Source: Nocardioides guangzhouensis
Lineage (GTDB): Bacteria > Actinomycetota > Actinomycetes > Propionibacteriales > Nocardioidaceae
Direction: 5' to 3'
Assembly: GCF_004519545.1 (NCBI RefSeq)
Contig: NZ_SDKM01000008.1
Span: 62,001-126,000 of the forward strand
Length of the DNA: 64,000 nucleotides
In this document: positions 34,109 to 42,934 of the stretch, piece by piece
Layout: each line of letters starts with the position of its first letter
How positions within the stretch are numbered: the stretch's first letter is position 1
Translations under genes and position numbers: made by a program
Notes under the pieces: generated by a model
The model's database searches: none
What the model saw: only the letters and a program-made list of their open reading frames with translations
What the model was told of the DNA's origin: nothing

Positions 34109-35503
34109 TCAGAGCGCCTGGGAGACGCTCGACATGTTGAAGTCGGGGATCCGCAGGGCGGGGGTGGCGGTCCGGGAGAAGTAGTCGTCGCCCCACTCGC
34201 GGCTGAAGCTCGGCTCGGTCGCGGAGGCGTGGCTGAACCGCGCCAGCAGGTCGATCGGGCTCTCGTTGAACCGGAAGTTGTTGACCAGCCCGGTGATCTC
34301 GCCGTCCTCCACGAGGTAGACGCCGTCGCGGGTCAGGCCGGTCAGCAGCATGGTCTGGGCGTCGACCTCGCGGATGTACCACAGGCAGGTCACCAGCAGG
34401 CCGCGCCCGGTGCCGCGGACCAGGTCCATCACCCCGCCGGTGCCACCGTCGACCTCGAGCAGCAGGTTGTCGACGAACGGGGTGACCGACTGCCCGGTCA
34501 TGTCCGCGGTGTGACGGGTCTGCACCAACGAGGTGAGCTCGCCGTCGCGGATCCAGTCGGTCGACTCGAGGGCGAGGCCGTTGTCGAAGACGCTGGTGGT
34601 GTTGCTGGACGACGACGCCACCACGAACGGCGCGCAGCCCAGGCCGGCGTACGACGGGTCGCTGCGGAGGGTGACTCCCTCCTTCGCGATCCGCTCACCG
34701 ATCCGGATGCCGCCGTCGCGCGCGGAGTAGACCGACTGTCCCTCGTGCGCGACCCGCGCTCCGGCGCCCCAGTAGGCGTCGATCATCAGGTCGGCGACCG
34801 AGCCGGGCGGCAGGATCGTGTCGTAGCGGCCGGCCGGCAGGTCCACGCGGCGGCGACCCCACGCCAGCCGCTGGGCGAGCTCCTCGTCGATGGCGGTGGC
34901 GTCGACGTCGGCGAAGTCGCGGGTGGCGCCACCGACCCAGGCGCTCTGGCTGAGGTCGCTGGTCTTGCCGGTGCAGCCGTAGTGGCCGGTCGGCTGGACG
35001 TGCCGGAGCCGCAGGCCGGTCGAGGAGCCGAGGTACGTCGTGACCACCTCGTGGCTGACGAAGCCGTAGAGGATCCGTCCCATCGCGTCGGCGCGGCCGA
35101 ACGCCTCGCCGAGGGCCGGGGCGAACGTGTCGAACACCGAGATCGAGGTCTGCTCCGGACGCTCCGCCCAGTCGCTGGTGGCCTCGCCGGCGACCAGGTC
35201 GGCGGCGTCCTCGGCGGCCGTGGCGACCGAGGCCGCGGAGTCGGCGGCCTCGACCAGCGCGGTGACCTGGGCGGTGGTGGTGGCGCTGCCGGTGACCGAG
35301 CCGGTGGCGACGCCGTCGGCCCGCTTCCGGAACGCGACCACAGTGACGTCGAGGCCGTGCATGACGCCGTTGGTGGTGAGGGTGTTCACCGCCCAGCGGA
35401 GGTTCGCGGAGGTGCGGGCCCGGACGATCACCACGCAGTCGTCGCTGCGGCTGGTGGCGAGCGCGTGCTCGACCAGGGTCTGGGGCGACGTCTTGGTTGC
35501 CAT
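34109..35503 (-). CDS. tldE: TldE/PmbA-type metalloprotease homologue
   Basis: A 464-aa partner of the TldD/TldE heterodimer. The family TldE (PmbA) supplies the tunnel but not the metal-binding HExxxH, and none is visible here. Recognisable parts are VVIVRARTSANLRWAVNTLTT (split VVIVRARTSANLR, WAVNTLTT) near 23-43, the middle FVDNLLLEVDGGTGG, and the late TGLTRDGVYLVEDGEITGLVNNFRFNES (split TGLTRDGVYLVEDG, EITGLVNNFRFNES). The pair degrades or matures peptides, for example modified microcins or antitoxins in E. coli. Its ATG overlaps the tldD stop by one base. Confidence 0.88.
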   Translation of the reverse strand: MATKTSPQTLVEHALATSRSDDCVVIVRARTSANLRWAVNTLTTNGVMHGLDVTVVAFRKRADGVATGSVTGSATTTAQVTALVEAADSAASVATAAEDAADLVAGEATSDWAERPEQTSISVFDTFAPALGEAFGRADAMGRILYGFVSHEVVTTYLGSSTGLRLRHVQPTGHYGCTGKTSDLSQSAWVGGATRDFADVDATAIDEELAQRLAWGRRRVDLPAGRYDTILPPGSVADLMIDAYWGAGARVAHEGQSVYSARDGGIRIGERIAKEGVTLRSDPSYAGLGCAPFVVASSSSNTTSVFDNGLALESTDWIRDGELTSLVQTRHTADMTGQSVTPFVDNLLLEVDGGTGGVMDLVRGTGRGLLVTCLWYIREVDAQTMLLTGLTRDGVYLVEDGEITGLVNNFRFNESPIDLLARFSHASATEPSFSREWGDDYFSRTATPALRIPDFNMSSVSQAL

Positions 35504-37023
35504 CAGCGGCCTGCCTCGTCGTTGGTGTTGAGGATGCGGACGTTGCGGAACAGCGAGGTCGGGGCGCCGTGGCTGACCGCGGCAATCTGGCCGGGCTGGG
35601 CCTTGCCGCAGTTGAACGCGCCGTGCAGCTCCCAGGTCTGCGGACCGCCGACCGCCTCGAGGGAGTTCCAGAAGTCGGTGGTGGTCGCCTGGTAGGCCAC
35701 GTCCCGCACCTGCCCGGCCAGCCGTCCGTCCTCGATCCGGTAGAACCGCTGGCCCGTGAACTGGAAGTTGAACCGCTGCATGTCGATCGACCACGACTTG
35801 TCGCCCACGACGTAGAGCCCCCTCTCGACCCGAGAGACGAGGTCCTCGGTGGACGGGCCGTCGGGGTCGGGCTGCAGCGACACGTTCGCCATCCGCTGGA
35901 TGGGGATGTGGCCGGGGGAGTCGGCGTACGCGCAGCCGTTGGAGCGGCCGTCGTTGAGCTCCGGCTTGAGGTGCGCCATGGGCCGGTCGAGCTGGTAGCC
36001 GACCAGCACGCCGTCCTTCACGATGTCCCACGACTGGGTCTCGACCCCCTCGTCGTCGTACCCGATGGTGGCGAGGCCGTGCTCGATGGTCCGGTCGCCG
36101 GTGATGTTCATGGCAGGGGAGCCGTACTGCAGCGTCCCGAGCTTGTCGTACGTCGCGAACGAGGTGCCGGCGTAGTTCGCCTCGTAGCCGAAGGCCCGGT
36201 CGAGCTCGGTGGCGTGGCCGACGGACTCGTGGATGGTCAACCAGAGGTTGGACGGGTGGATCACCAGGTCGTAGGTGCCGGCCTCGACGCTGGGCGCGAC
36301 CAGCTTCTCCGCGAGCAGCTCGGGGACCTCGGCCAGCTCGGCGTCCCAGTCGTGCAGCCGGCCCTCCAGGAACTCCCAGCCGCGGCCGACCGGGGGAGCC
36401 GTCGAGGCCATCGAGTCGAACACCCCGGACTCGCGGTGCGTGCCCATCGCCTCGAACCACGGCTGCATGCGGATCCGCTGCTGGGTGGTGCGGGTGCCGG
36501 CCAGGTCGGCGTAGAACTTGTTCTCCTGGACCTGCTGGAGGCTGGCCGCCGCGTGCTCGACGGCGTCGTGGGCGGTGAGCCGGCGGGTCCAGTCGACCAG
36601 CAGCGCGGACTTCTCGGCGACCGGGACGTCGAGCGGGTTCACGTCGTACGCGGAGACCCAGGTGACGTCGTCGTGGACCGGCTCGGGAGCCAGCCGCACC
36701 TTGCGGGTGGTCATCCGGGCCGCGACCATCGCGACCTGCACCGCCTCCTCGGCGATCCGGACCGCCTCGTCGCTGGTGAGCACCACGCCGGAGGCGAAGC
36801 CCCACGCGCCGTGGTGGATGACCCGCACCGCGAAGCCGAGGTCCTCGTGGTCGCTGGCGTCCTGGAGGGCGCCGTCGCGCACGGCGAGGTGCTGGTAACG
36901 CACCCGCTCGAACCGGAAGTCGGCGTGCGAGACGTTGAAGTCCCGGGCCCGGCTGAGGGCCGCGTCGGCCAGCTTGCGGTACGGCAGGGCCGTGAAAGTG
37001 GGGTCGACCACGGGCGCGCTCAT
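35503..37023 (-). CDS. tldD: TldD metalloprotease
   Basis: A 506-aa TldD protease. The zinc-binding HESVGHATELDRAFG carries the HExxxH motif near 260. A conserved C-terminal block FGYEANYAGTSF and PELNDGRSNGCAYADSPGH, split PELNDGRSNG and CAYADSPGH, follow. It acts with TldE in the cytoplasm as an unfoldase-like peptide hydrolase. The tldD-tldE order is coupled (TGATG). The ATG at 37023 lies 27 bases after the sbcC stop codon, so tldD may follow sbcC in a longer minus-strand transcript from 41255. Confidence 0.93.
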   Translation of the reverse strand: MSAPVVDPTFTALPYRKLADAALSRARDFNVSHADFRFERVRYQHLAVRDGALQDASDHEDLGFAVRVIHHGAWGFASGVVLTSDEAVRIAEEAVQVAMVAARMTTRKVRLAPEPVHDDVTWVSAYDVNPLDVPVAEKSALLVDWTRRLTAHDAVEHAAASLQQVQENKFYADLAGTRTTQQRIRMQPWFEAMGTHRESGVFDSMASTAPPVGRGWEFLEGRLHDWDAELAEVPELLAEKLVAPSVEAGTYDLVIHPSNLWLTIHESVGHATELDRAFGYEANYAGTSFATYDKLGTLQYGSPAMNITGDRTIEHGLATIGYDDEGVETQSWDIVKDGVLVGYQLDRPMAHLKPELNDGRSNGCAYADSPGHIPIQRMANVSLQPDPDGPSTEDLVSRVERGLYVVGDKSWSIDMQRFNFQFTGQRFYRIEDGRLAGQVRDVAYQATTTDFWNSLEAVGGPQTWELHGAFNCGKAQPGQIAAVSHGAPTSLFRNVRILNTNDEAGR

Positions 37024-37050
37024 GCGCTCGAACCTAGCCGAGGCCGGTGA

Positions 37051-40000
37051 TCAGGCGTGGGACCGCCCCACGGCGACCGTGGATCCGCCGCGCTGCTTGC
37101 TGACCACCAGCTGGGTGGGGATCCGGCTGCGCAGCTCGGCGACGTGGCTGACCACGCCGACCACGCGCCCGCCGTCGCGCAGGGAGTCGAGCGTGCCCAT
37201 CACGTCGTCGAGGGTGTCGGCGTCCAGCGCCCCGAACCCCTCGTCGACGAACAGGGTGTCGAGGTCGGCTCCACCGGCCTCGGCGGTGACCACGTCGGCC
37301 AGCCCGAGCGCCAGTGCCAGGGACACGACGAACGTCTCGCCGCCGCTGAGCGTCGCCGGGTCGCGAGCCTCGCCGGACCACTCGTCCCGGACCAGGAGGC
37401 TGAGCCCGCCCCGGGTCTCGCCGGCGCCGCGCCTGCCGGTGTGCTCGAGGGTGTAGCGCTGGTCGCTCATCCGCAGCAAGCGGTGGTTCGCCGCCGCGAC
37501 CACCTGGCTCAGCCGCCAGGCCAGGACGTAGGCGGAGAGCCGCATCCGCAGCTCGTTGTCGGCCGACTTGCCCTCGACGAAGGAGGCGAGCTCGGCGGCG
37601 GTCGCATGGGCCTCGCGCACCGGTCGCCACCCGGCCAGCTCGGCAACGAGGTCGGTCTCGAGCGCTGCCACGCGGGCGGCCCGGGTGGCGGCGACGTCAT
37701 GGGCCGTCCGGGCGGCTCCGAGGGCGTCGTCCGCCGCAGCCAGGGCGACGTCGAGCGCGGCCGGGTCGGGTGCCGGTCGGGTGGCGGCGTCCGCCAGCGC
37801 CGGATCGGCCAGCACCGCCTGCACGCCGGCCAGCCGGGCGTCGTACGTCGCGACCGCGGCCTCGAGGCCGGCCAGCCGGTCGGCGGGCAGCACCGCGGCG
37901 AGCGCATCGTCGAGACCGGCGAAGTCCTCGGACGCCAGCCACGTGTCGCGCTCGCGTGCCGCCTCGTCCGCGGCCCGCTCGGTCGAGGCGTGCCGCTCCG
38001 TGGAGGTGACCGCGGCAGCGACGGTGTCGACCAGTGCGGTGGCCTCGGCCACGAGGTCGGACAGCGCGGCGTGACCGCCGGGGGCGAGCAGGGCGTCGAC
38101 GTCGGCGCGGGTGCGGGCGGCATCGGCCTGGGCGGCCGCCACCCGGCTCCGGAGCGCGGCGAGCTCGACCCGGACGGCAGTGAGGTCGTCCCGGGCGTCG
38201 ACCAGCGCGGTCTGGGCGCGGTCGAGCTGCCCGGCCAGGTCGTCGCGGCTCTCGGCCGGCCCGCGGAGCTCCTCGCGCTCGGCACGGAGGGAGGCGAGCG
38301 TCGCGCGCACCTCGTCGACCGGGTCGGTGCCGGCCTCGGACTCGGCCACTCCCAGCGACGCGAGCAGGTCGCGCACCAGTGCGTCGCGCGCCGCGCGGTC
38401 CGCCTCGGCGTCGTCGACGGCCCGGCGCGCGGTCTTCTCGGTCTCCGCGGTCGGGGCGCCGTCGGAGGGGACCGCCTTCTGCGGGTGGTCCTCCGAGCCG
38501 CACACCGGGCAGCAGGCGCCGACCGCGAGGTCGAGCGCGATCTCGGCGGCCATGCCGTGCAGCCGGGCCTCGCGGACCTCCAGCCACCGCTCCTTGAGCG
38601 CCTGGCAGGTGTCGACCGCGGTGCTCAGGTCGGCGCGTGCCGTCGCGAGCCGGGTGCGCAGGGTGGCCGCGCGCTCGTGGGCGGCCAGGCGGTCGGCCTG
38701 CTCGGCGACCAGCCGGGCCAGGTCGCCGATCCGGCCGGCAGCCTCGCGCGCGGCCGTGAGGCGCTCGGCCAGGGCGGTGACCTCCGCCGGCAGCTCGGCC
38801 ACGCGGCTGGCGAGGCGGGCATCCTCGGCGAGCAGGTCGGCCTCGGTGGCCCGGTCGGTCGCGATCCGCTCCCTCAGCGCGGCGAGCTCCTGCTCGCGCG
38901 GCAGCAGTGCCCGGGCGGCGGCGACCGTGTCGCGGGCGCGGGTCTCGGCGGCGGCGAGGTCCTCCGGCGACGGGTCGGGCACGTCGAGCAGGGCGGCGGC
39001 CGCGACGACCGCGGTGAGGGCGGCCTCGCCGGCGCGGTCGCGCTGCTGGGCGCTGGAGACGGCCAGGCGGTGCAGCGGGACCACGGGCGCGGCCCGACGG
39101 GCGCGGACCAGGCGGTCCCGGCGACCCGCCTGCTCGCGGGCGACGTCGTCCAGGGCCGCGAGCTCGGACCGTGCCGCCGCGTGCCGCTGCTGCTGCTCGT
39201 GGAGGCGGTGGCCCGCGTCGCGGTCGCGGCGGGCCGCCTCGGCGACAACCGAGGCGTGCGCCAGGCGCGCCGTGGTCCGCTCCGCTGCCGCGCGGGTCCG
39301 GGTCACCAGCCCGCCGGCCCACGTGGCCAGCGCGTCCGTGCGTGCCGCGTCCGCGAGGTCGTCGGCGTCGGCGGGCTCGGCGTGGGCCTCGTCGGCGGCC
39401 TCGTGCAGCCGGGCCACGACCGCGGCGACGTCCTGCTCGTGCCGCTGCGAGCGCCGGTGCAATTCGCGGGCGTGCTCGCGCAGCCAGCGCTCCATGTCCT
39501 CGAAGCGCCGGGTGCTGAACAGCTGCGACAGCAGCCGGTGCCGCTCCTCGGACCGGGCCCGCAGGAAGGTCTGGAAGCGGCCCTGCGGGAGCATCGCGAC
39601 CTGGCAGAACTGCGGCATCGTCATCCCGACCAGGTCCGTGACCAGATGGCCGGCCTCGTCCATCCGTGACGAGAGCGCGCGCCAGCCCTCGCCGGCCCGC
39701 TCCTCCACCAGCACGTGCGCCTGCTCCGTGGTGTGCCCGGTGCCGCGCTTCTTGGGCCGCTGCCAGGTGGGGGAGCGGGTCATCCGGAACCGGCGTCCGG
39801 ACAGGGTGGCCTCCAGCACCACCCGTGGGGGCACACCCGGCAGGGCGGTGTCGCAGCGGAACCGCTTCGCGCTGGAGCGGTCACCGGGGACGTCGCCGTA
39901 GAGGGCGAAACAGACGGCGTCGAGGATCGAGGTCTTGCCGGCGCCGGTGCGGCCGCTGAGCAGGAACAGTCCGGCGGCGGAGAGCGCGTCGAAGTCGACG

Positions 40001-40056
40001 GTCACGGTCTCCGCGAACGGCCCGAACGCCGTCACCTCGAGGCGGTGCAGCCGCAT
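37051..40056 (-). CDS. sbcC: Exonuclease subunit SbcC
   Basis: A 1001-aa SMC-like ATPase. Walker A is FLLSGRTGAGKTSILDAVCFALYGD, split FLLSGRTGAGKTS and ILDAVCFALYGD, near 32-55. Two long coiled-coil arms, rich in Ala, Arg, Glu and Asp, are joined by the zinc hook CCPVCGSEDHPQ near 515. The signature TLSGGETFVVSLALALGLAD is near 905 and Walker B is LDTLFVDEGFGALD. It powers the SbcD nuclease in opening hairpins and ends of double-strand DNA. The ATG at 40056 overlaps the sbcD stop (TGATG). The 1023-aa longer reading is an extension through sbcD and is rejected. Confidence 0.96.
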   Translation of the reverse strand: MRLHRLEVTAFGPFAETVTVDFDALSAAGLFLLSGRTGAGKTSILDAVCFALYGDVPGDRSSAKRFRCDTALPGVPPRVVLEATLSGRRFRMTRSPTWQRPKKRGTGHTTEQAHVLVEERAGEGWRALSSRMDEAGHLVTDLVGMTMPQFCQVAMLPQGRFQTFLRARSEERHRLLSQLFSTRRFEDMERWLREHARELHRRSQRHEQDVAAVVARLHEAADEAHAEPADADDLADAARTDALATWAGGLVTRTRAAAERTTARLAHASVVAEAARRDRDAGHRLHEQQQRHAAARSELAALDDVAREQAGRRDRLVRARRAAPVVPLHRLAVSSAQQRDRAGEAALTAVVAAAALLDVPDPSPEDLAAAETRARDTVAAARALLPREQELAALRERIATDRATEADLLAEDARLASRVAELPAEVTALAERLTAAREAAGRIGDLARLVAEQADRLAAHERAATLRTRLATARADLSTAVDTCQALKERWLEVREARLHGMAAEIALDLAVGACCPVCGSEDHPQKAVPSDGAPTAETEKTARRAVDDAEADRAARDALVRDLLASLGVAESEAGTDPVDEVRATLASLRAEREELRGPAESRDDLAGQLDRAQTALVDARDDLTAVRVELAALRSRVAAAQADAARTRADVDALLAPGGHAALSDLVAEATALVDTVAAAVTSTERHASTERAADEAARERDTWLASEDFAGLDDALAAVLPADRLAGLEAAVATYDARLAGVQAVLADPALADAATRPAPDPAALDVALAAADDALGAARTAHDVAATRAARVAALETDLVAELAGWRPVREAHATAAELASFVEGKSADNELRMRLSAYVLAWRLSQVVAAANHRLLRMSDQRYTLEHTGRRGAGETRGGLSLLVRDEWSGEARDPATLSGGETFVVSLALALGLADVVTAEAGGADLDTLFVDEGFGALDADTLDDVMGTLDSLRDGGRVVGVVSHVAELRSRIPTQLVVSKQRGGSTVAVGRSHA

Positions 40057-41255
40057 CAGCCGGCACCCTCGAGGTCGAACAGGGTGGCCTCGACCGGGTC
40101 GAGGTCGCGGTCGGGCGAGCACGCGTCGCAGGCGTCGCGGAGCAGGCGGGACTCGGCGGCGCTCGCGGGCCGACCGCGGAGCTCGCCGAGGAAGTCGACG
40201 GCGATGTCGTGGTCGGAGCGCCCCGCGACCGGGCGGTACGACGCGGAGCCGGGGCGGGCGCCACCGGCCGGCTCCCAGGCGAGCCGGAGCGTGTGGGGGA
40301 ACCGTCGACGCAGCCGCTCCATCGGCTCGTGCGGCCGCTCGGCGTCGGTCAGGGTGGCCTGCACCCAGGCGTCCTCGTGGTCGGCCAGCCGCGGGTCGGA
40401 GAGCAGGTCGACCAGGTCGCCGGCGAGGCGCTTCAGCCGCCGCGGGACGGGCGCCTCGACGAACTCGGCGGCGCCCACCCCGTCGCTGCCGAGGTCGACC
40501 AGCCAGGAGCCCTTCAGGTGGTCGGCCTCGGAGAAGGAGTAGGCGAGCGGCGAGCCGCTGTAGCGCACGGACTCGGTCAGGGTGTGCCGGCCGTGCAGGT
40601 GGCCGAGCGCAGCGTAGGAGACCCCGTCGAAGACCGTGGTCGGGACGATGCTCACCCCGCCGACGCTGATGTCGCGCTCGGACTCGCTCTCGGTCACCCG
40701 CGTGCCGTCGCCGGCGACGAACGCGTGCGCCAGGACCACCGACCGGGTGCCGCCCGGGCGCGCGGCCAGGTCGACGCGGACCCGGCGCATCGCCTCGGTC
40801 AGCGCCGCCTCGTGGCTACGGTGGGCCAGCGCCCACGGCTCCCGGAGGTGGTCCGGGTCGAGGTAGGGCAGCCCGTAGACCGCGACCGGTCCGTGCTCGT
40901 CCTCGAGCAGGACCGGGGTGCCGACACCGCTGGCCCGGGTGCGCAGGTGCAGCCCGGCGGCGTCGATCAGGTCGGCGCCGAAGCCGAGCCGCTGCGCGGA
41001 GTCGTGGTTGCCGCTGGTGACCACCACGCGGGCGCGGGAGGCCGCGAGCCGGGTGAACGCCTCGTTGGCCAGGTGCACCGCGTCGACCGGCGGCAGCGCC
41101 CGGTCGTAGACGTCTCCGGCGAGCACCACCAGGTCGACCTGCTCCTGCTCGACCACCTCGAGCAGGTGGTCGACGTACGCCGCCTGGTGCCCGAGCATGC
41201 CCTCGCGGTGGAAGGACCGCCCGAGGTGCCAGTCGGAGGTGTGGAGGATGCGCAC
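40056..41255 (-). CDS. sbcD: Exonuclease subunit SbcD (Mre11-like)
   Basis: A 399-aa calcineurin-like phosphoesterase. The metal-binding residues fall in ILHTSDWHLGRS (start), LVVLAGDVYDRALPP, VVVTSGNHDSAQRL and VVLAHAFVAGDG. The later ALGHLHGRH supplies the last His pair. The C-terminal cap (about 280-395) binds the SbcC coiled coil. It cuts hairpin and protein-blocked DNA ends. The start is GTG at 41255, because TACGGT (41262-41267) stands 6 bases before it; the ORF open further upstream has no Shine-Dalgarno. sbcD is the first gene of the sbcD-sbcC-tldD-tldE run. Confidence 0.95.
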   Translation of the reverse strand: MRILHTSDWHLGRSFHREGMLGHQAAYVDHLLEVVEQEQVDLVVLAGDVYDRALPPVDAVHLANEAFTRLAASRARVVVTSGNHDSAQRLGFGADLIDAAGLHLRTRASGVGTPVLLEDEHGPVAVYGLPYLDPDHLREPWALAHRSHEAALTEAMRRVRVDLAARPGGTRSVVLAHAFVAGDGTRVTESESERDISVGGVSIVPTTVFDGVSYAALGHLHGRHTLTESVRYSGSPLAYSFSEADHLKGSWLVDLGSDGVGAAEFVEAPVPRRLKRLAGDLVDLLSDPRLADHEDAWVQATLTDAERPHEPMERLRRRFPHTLRLAWEPAGGARPGSASYRPVAGRSDHDIAVDFLGELRGRPASAAESRLLRDACDACSPDRDLDPVEATLFDLEGAG

Positions 41256-41369
41256 ACGGAGACCGTAGGTTCCGGCACCGACAGGGTGGCGGACCCACGC
41301 CGCGCCGGGGTGACCGGGCTCGTGCCCGGGCCGAGGCGGCCCGGGCACGAGCACCTCCTGGACGGTGGC

Positions 41370-42845
41370 CTACGGCAGGTCGCCGACGCGGCGCCAGTGG
41401 TGGAAGTGGACCCGGGACATGAGGACGAACTCGGGCCCCTCCCCGTCGTCGTGGTTGCGGAACCGCAGCGACCCGTCGGGCTGGACGGCGACGTCGGCCG
41501 TGGTCCAGGCGCCGTCCTCGTGGCTCCAGTACCAGGTGAGCCGGCCGTCCTCGACGGTGTAGCTCCCGGTGCCGTGCCAGGTCTCGCCCTTCTGGGGCCC
41601 GGTGGCGTAGACCTGTGCCATCTCCCAGGTGCCGTCATCGAGGCTGATCGTGTAGGCGCCGGCGTTCTCCTGGATCCGGTCCTCCGAGGTGACGCCGGCG
41701 GCGCGGAACGCCTTCACCGTGATGTTCGTCCTGTAGACGCCGTTGAGGCGGGTGACGTCGTCCGAGGGGCCGCCCGTTCCGCACGAGGTGGTCGGCTCCG
41801 CGGCGGTGGTCGACTCCTTGAGGTCCTCGATCCGCCCGAGGATCCCGGCCGTCACCGGGTCCGTGCGCAACGACGCGGTGACGGTTGCGGTCGACTCGCG
41901 CAGGTCGGCGAGGTCGGTCGGGGTCGCGGCCACGATCCGGCCACCCTCGGCACAGAACTCCTCGGCCGACGCGTTGTCCGCGGGCAGGGTGCGCAGGACC
42001 CAGTCCCGGGTCCGGTCGGCAGCCTCGTTCAGCGTTCCCCACTGCTCGTCGCTCAGCTGTGTGCGGACGTCCTCGTTGACCACCAGCGAGTTGACCTTGG
42101 GGTAGAAGACCACGTTCCCGGTGGCGACCCCGGCAGGCGTCAGGGCGTACGACGACTCCGCACCGCGCTGCGTGCTCGTGTCGACGTCCGCCTCGGTCAC
42201 CCGGGCACCCAGCGCGGCGAAGACCGCGCGGGTGGTCCGGGAGTGCGGCGAGCGGACCAGCTCACCGTCGTAGTCCGTGGGGCCGCGCAGCGGCTCGCCG
42301 AACCCGAACGGGTGGCGCAGGCCCTCGGGGAACAGCCCGAACCCGACCACGCCCGCGTCCTCCAGTCCGGACATCAGGTCGTCGGCGAGGTCGCCGGCGA
42401 CCACCGCCGCGGTCAGCTCGTCGCTGTCGACGAGGAAGGGTGCGTTGAGGGCGGTGAGGCTGGTGACGCCGAGCGCGTCCCAGGCCCGGGCCGGGACCAT
42501 CGCCAGGTCCAGGTCACCGCGGGCGGCCATCCTGGCGACGGCCTGGTCCCAGTGCGGGACCCCGTCGCCCGCCGCGTGCCAGTCGGGGTGCACGCTGATG
42601 CTGCCGTCGGACAGCCGGGCGACCTCCTCGGCGAAGTGGGTGATCTGGGCTCCCGCGGGGGTCTCGGGACCGTCGTCCGTACCGATCCTCAGCACCAGCG
42701 AGCTCGCCGCTGCCGGCTGGGCAGCCGTGGGTGCCTGGTCGGCGTTGGCGGTGGAGCTCCGCGAGGAGTCCGTGCAGGCAGTCAGGCCGCCGGCCAGCAG
42801 AGCCAGTCCGAGGGCGGCCGTCCGAATGGGTGTCGTCGATCGCAT
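41370..42845 (-). CDS. DctP-type solute-binding lipoprotein with extra C-terminal domain
   Basis: A 491-aa lipoprotein. The signal ends in the lipobox LTAC with Cys24. Residues 50-345 form a TRAP (DctP/TAXI-like) solute-binding fold: ITHFAEEVARLSDGSISVHPDWH, split ITHFAEEVARLSDG and SISVHPDWH, then LDLAMVPARAWDALGVTSL and the substrate-loop GEPLRGPTDYDGELVR. From about 370 to the end is an additional domain of about 120 residues (GVYRTNITVKAFRAAGV, WHGTGSYTVEDGRLTWYW), which looks lipocalin-like and is shared with its neighbour. No DctQ/DctM permease genes are near. TAGCGT stands 6 bases before the ATG. Confidence 0.85.
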   Translation of the reverse strand: MRSTTPIRTAALGLALLAGGLTACTDSSRSSTANADQAPTAAQPAAASSLVLRIGTDDGPETPAGAQITHFAEEVARLSDGSISVHPDWHAAGDGVPHWDQAVARMAARGDLDLAMVPARAWDALGVTSLTALNAPFLVDSDELTAAVVAGDLADDLMSGLEDAGVVGFGLFPEGLRHPFGFGEPLRGPTDYDGELVRSPHSRTTRAVFAALGARVTEADVDTSTQRGAESSYALTPAGVATGNVVFYPKVNSLVVNEDVRTQLSDEQWGTLNEAADRTRDWVLRTLPADNASAEEFCAEGGRIVAATPTDLADLRESTATVTASLRTDPVTAGILGRIEDLKESTTAAEPTTSCGTGGPSDDVTRLNGVYRTNITVKAFRAAGVTSEDRIQENAGAYTISLDDGTWEMAQVYATGPQKGETWHGTGSYTVEDGRLTWYWSHEDGAWTTADVAVQPDGSLRFRNHDDGEGPEFVLMSRVHFHHWRRVGDLP

Positions 42846-42913
42846 CCTCCGACGCTAGGAACGCGCGGCCGACGGGGGATCGGGACAACCCGGCGATGCG
42901 GGGTGGGGCCTGA

Positions 42914-42931
42914 CCCCACCTTCGGGTGGGG
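42914..42931 (-). terminator. Hairpin after the second DctP gene
   Basis: CCCCACC-TTCG-GGTGGGG is a 7-bp stem with a TTCG tetraloop, 3 bases past the stop codon of the 42935 gene on the minus strand. It separates the two DctP paralogues, which therefore seem to have separate promoters. Confidence 0.75.
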
Positions 42932-42934
42932 CCG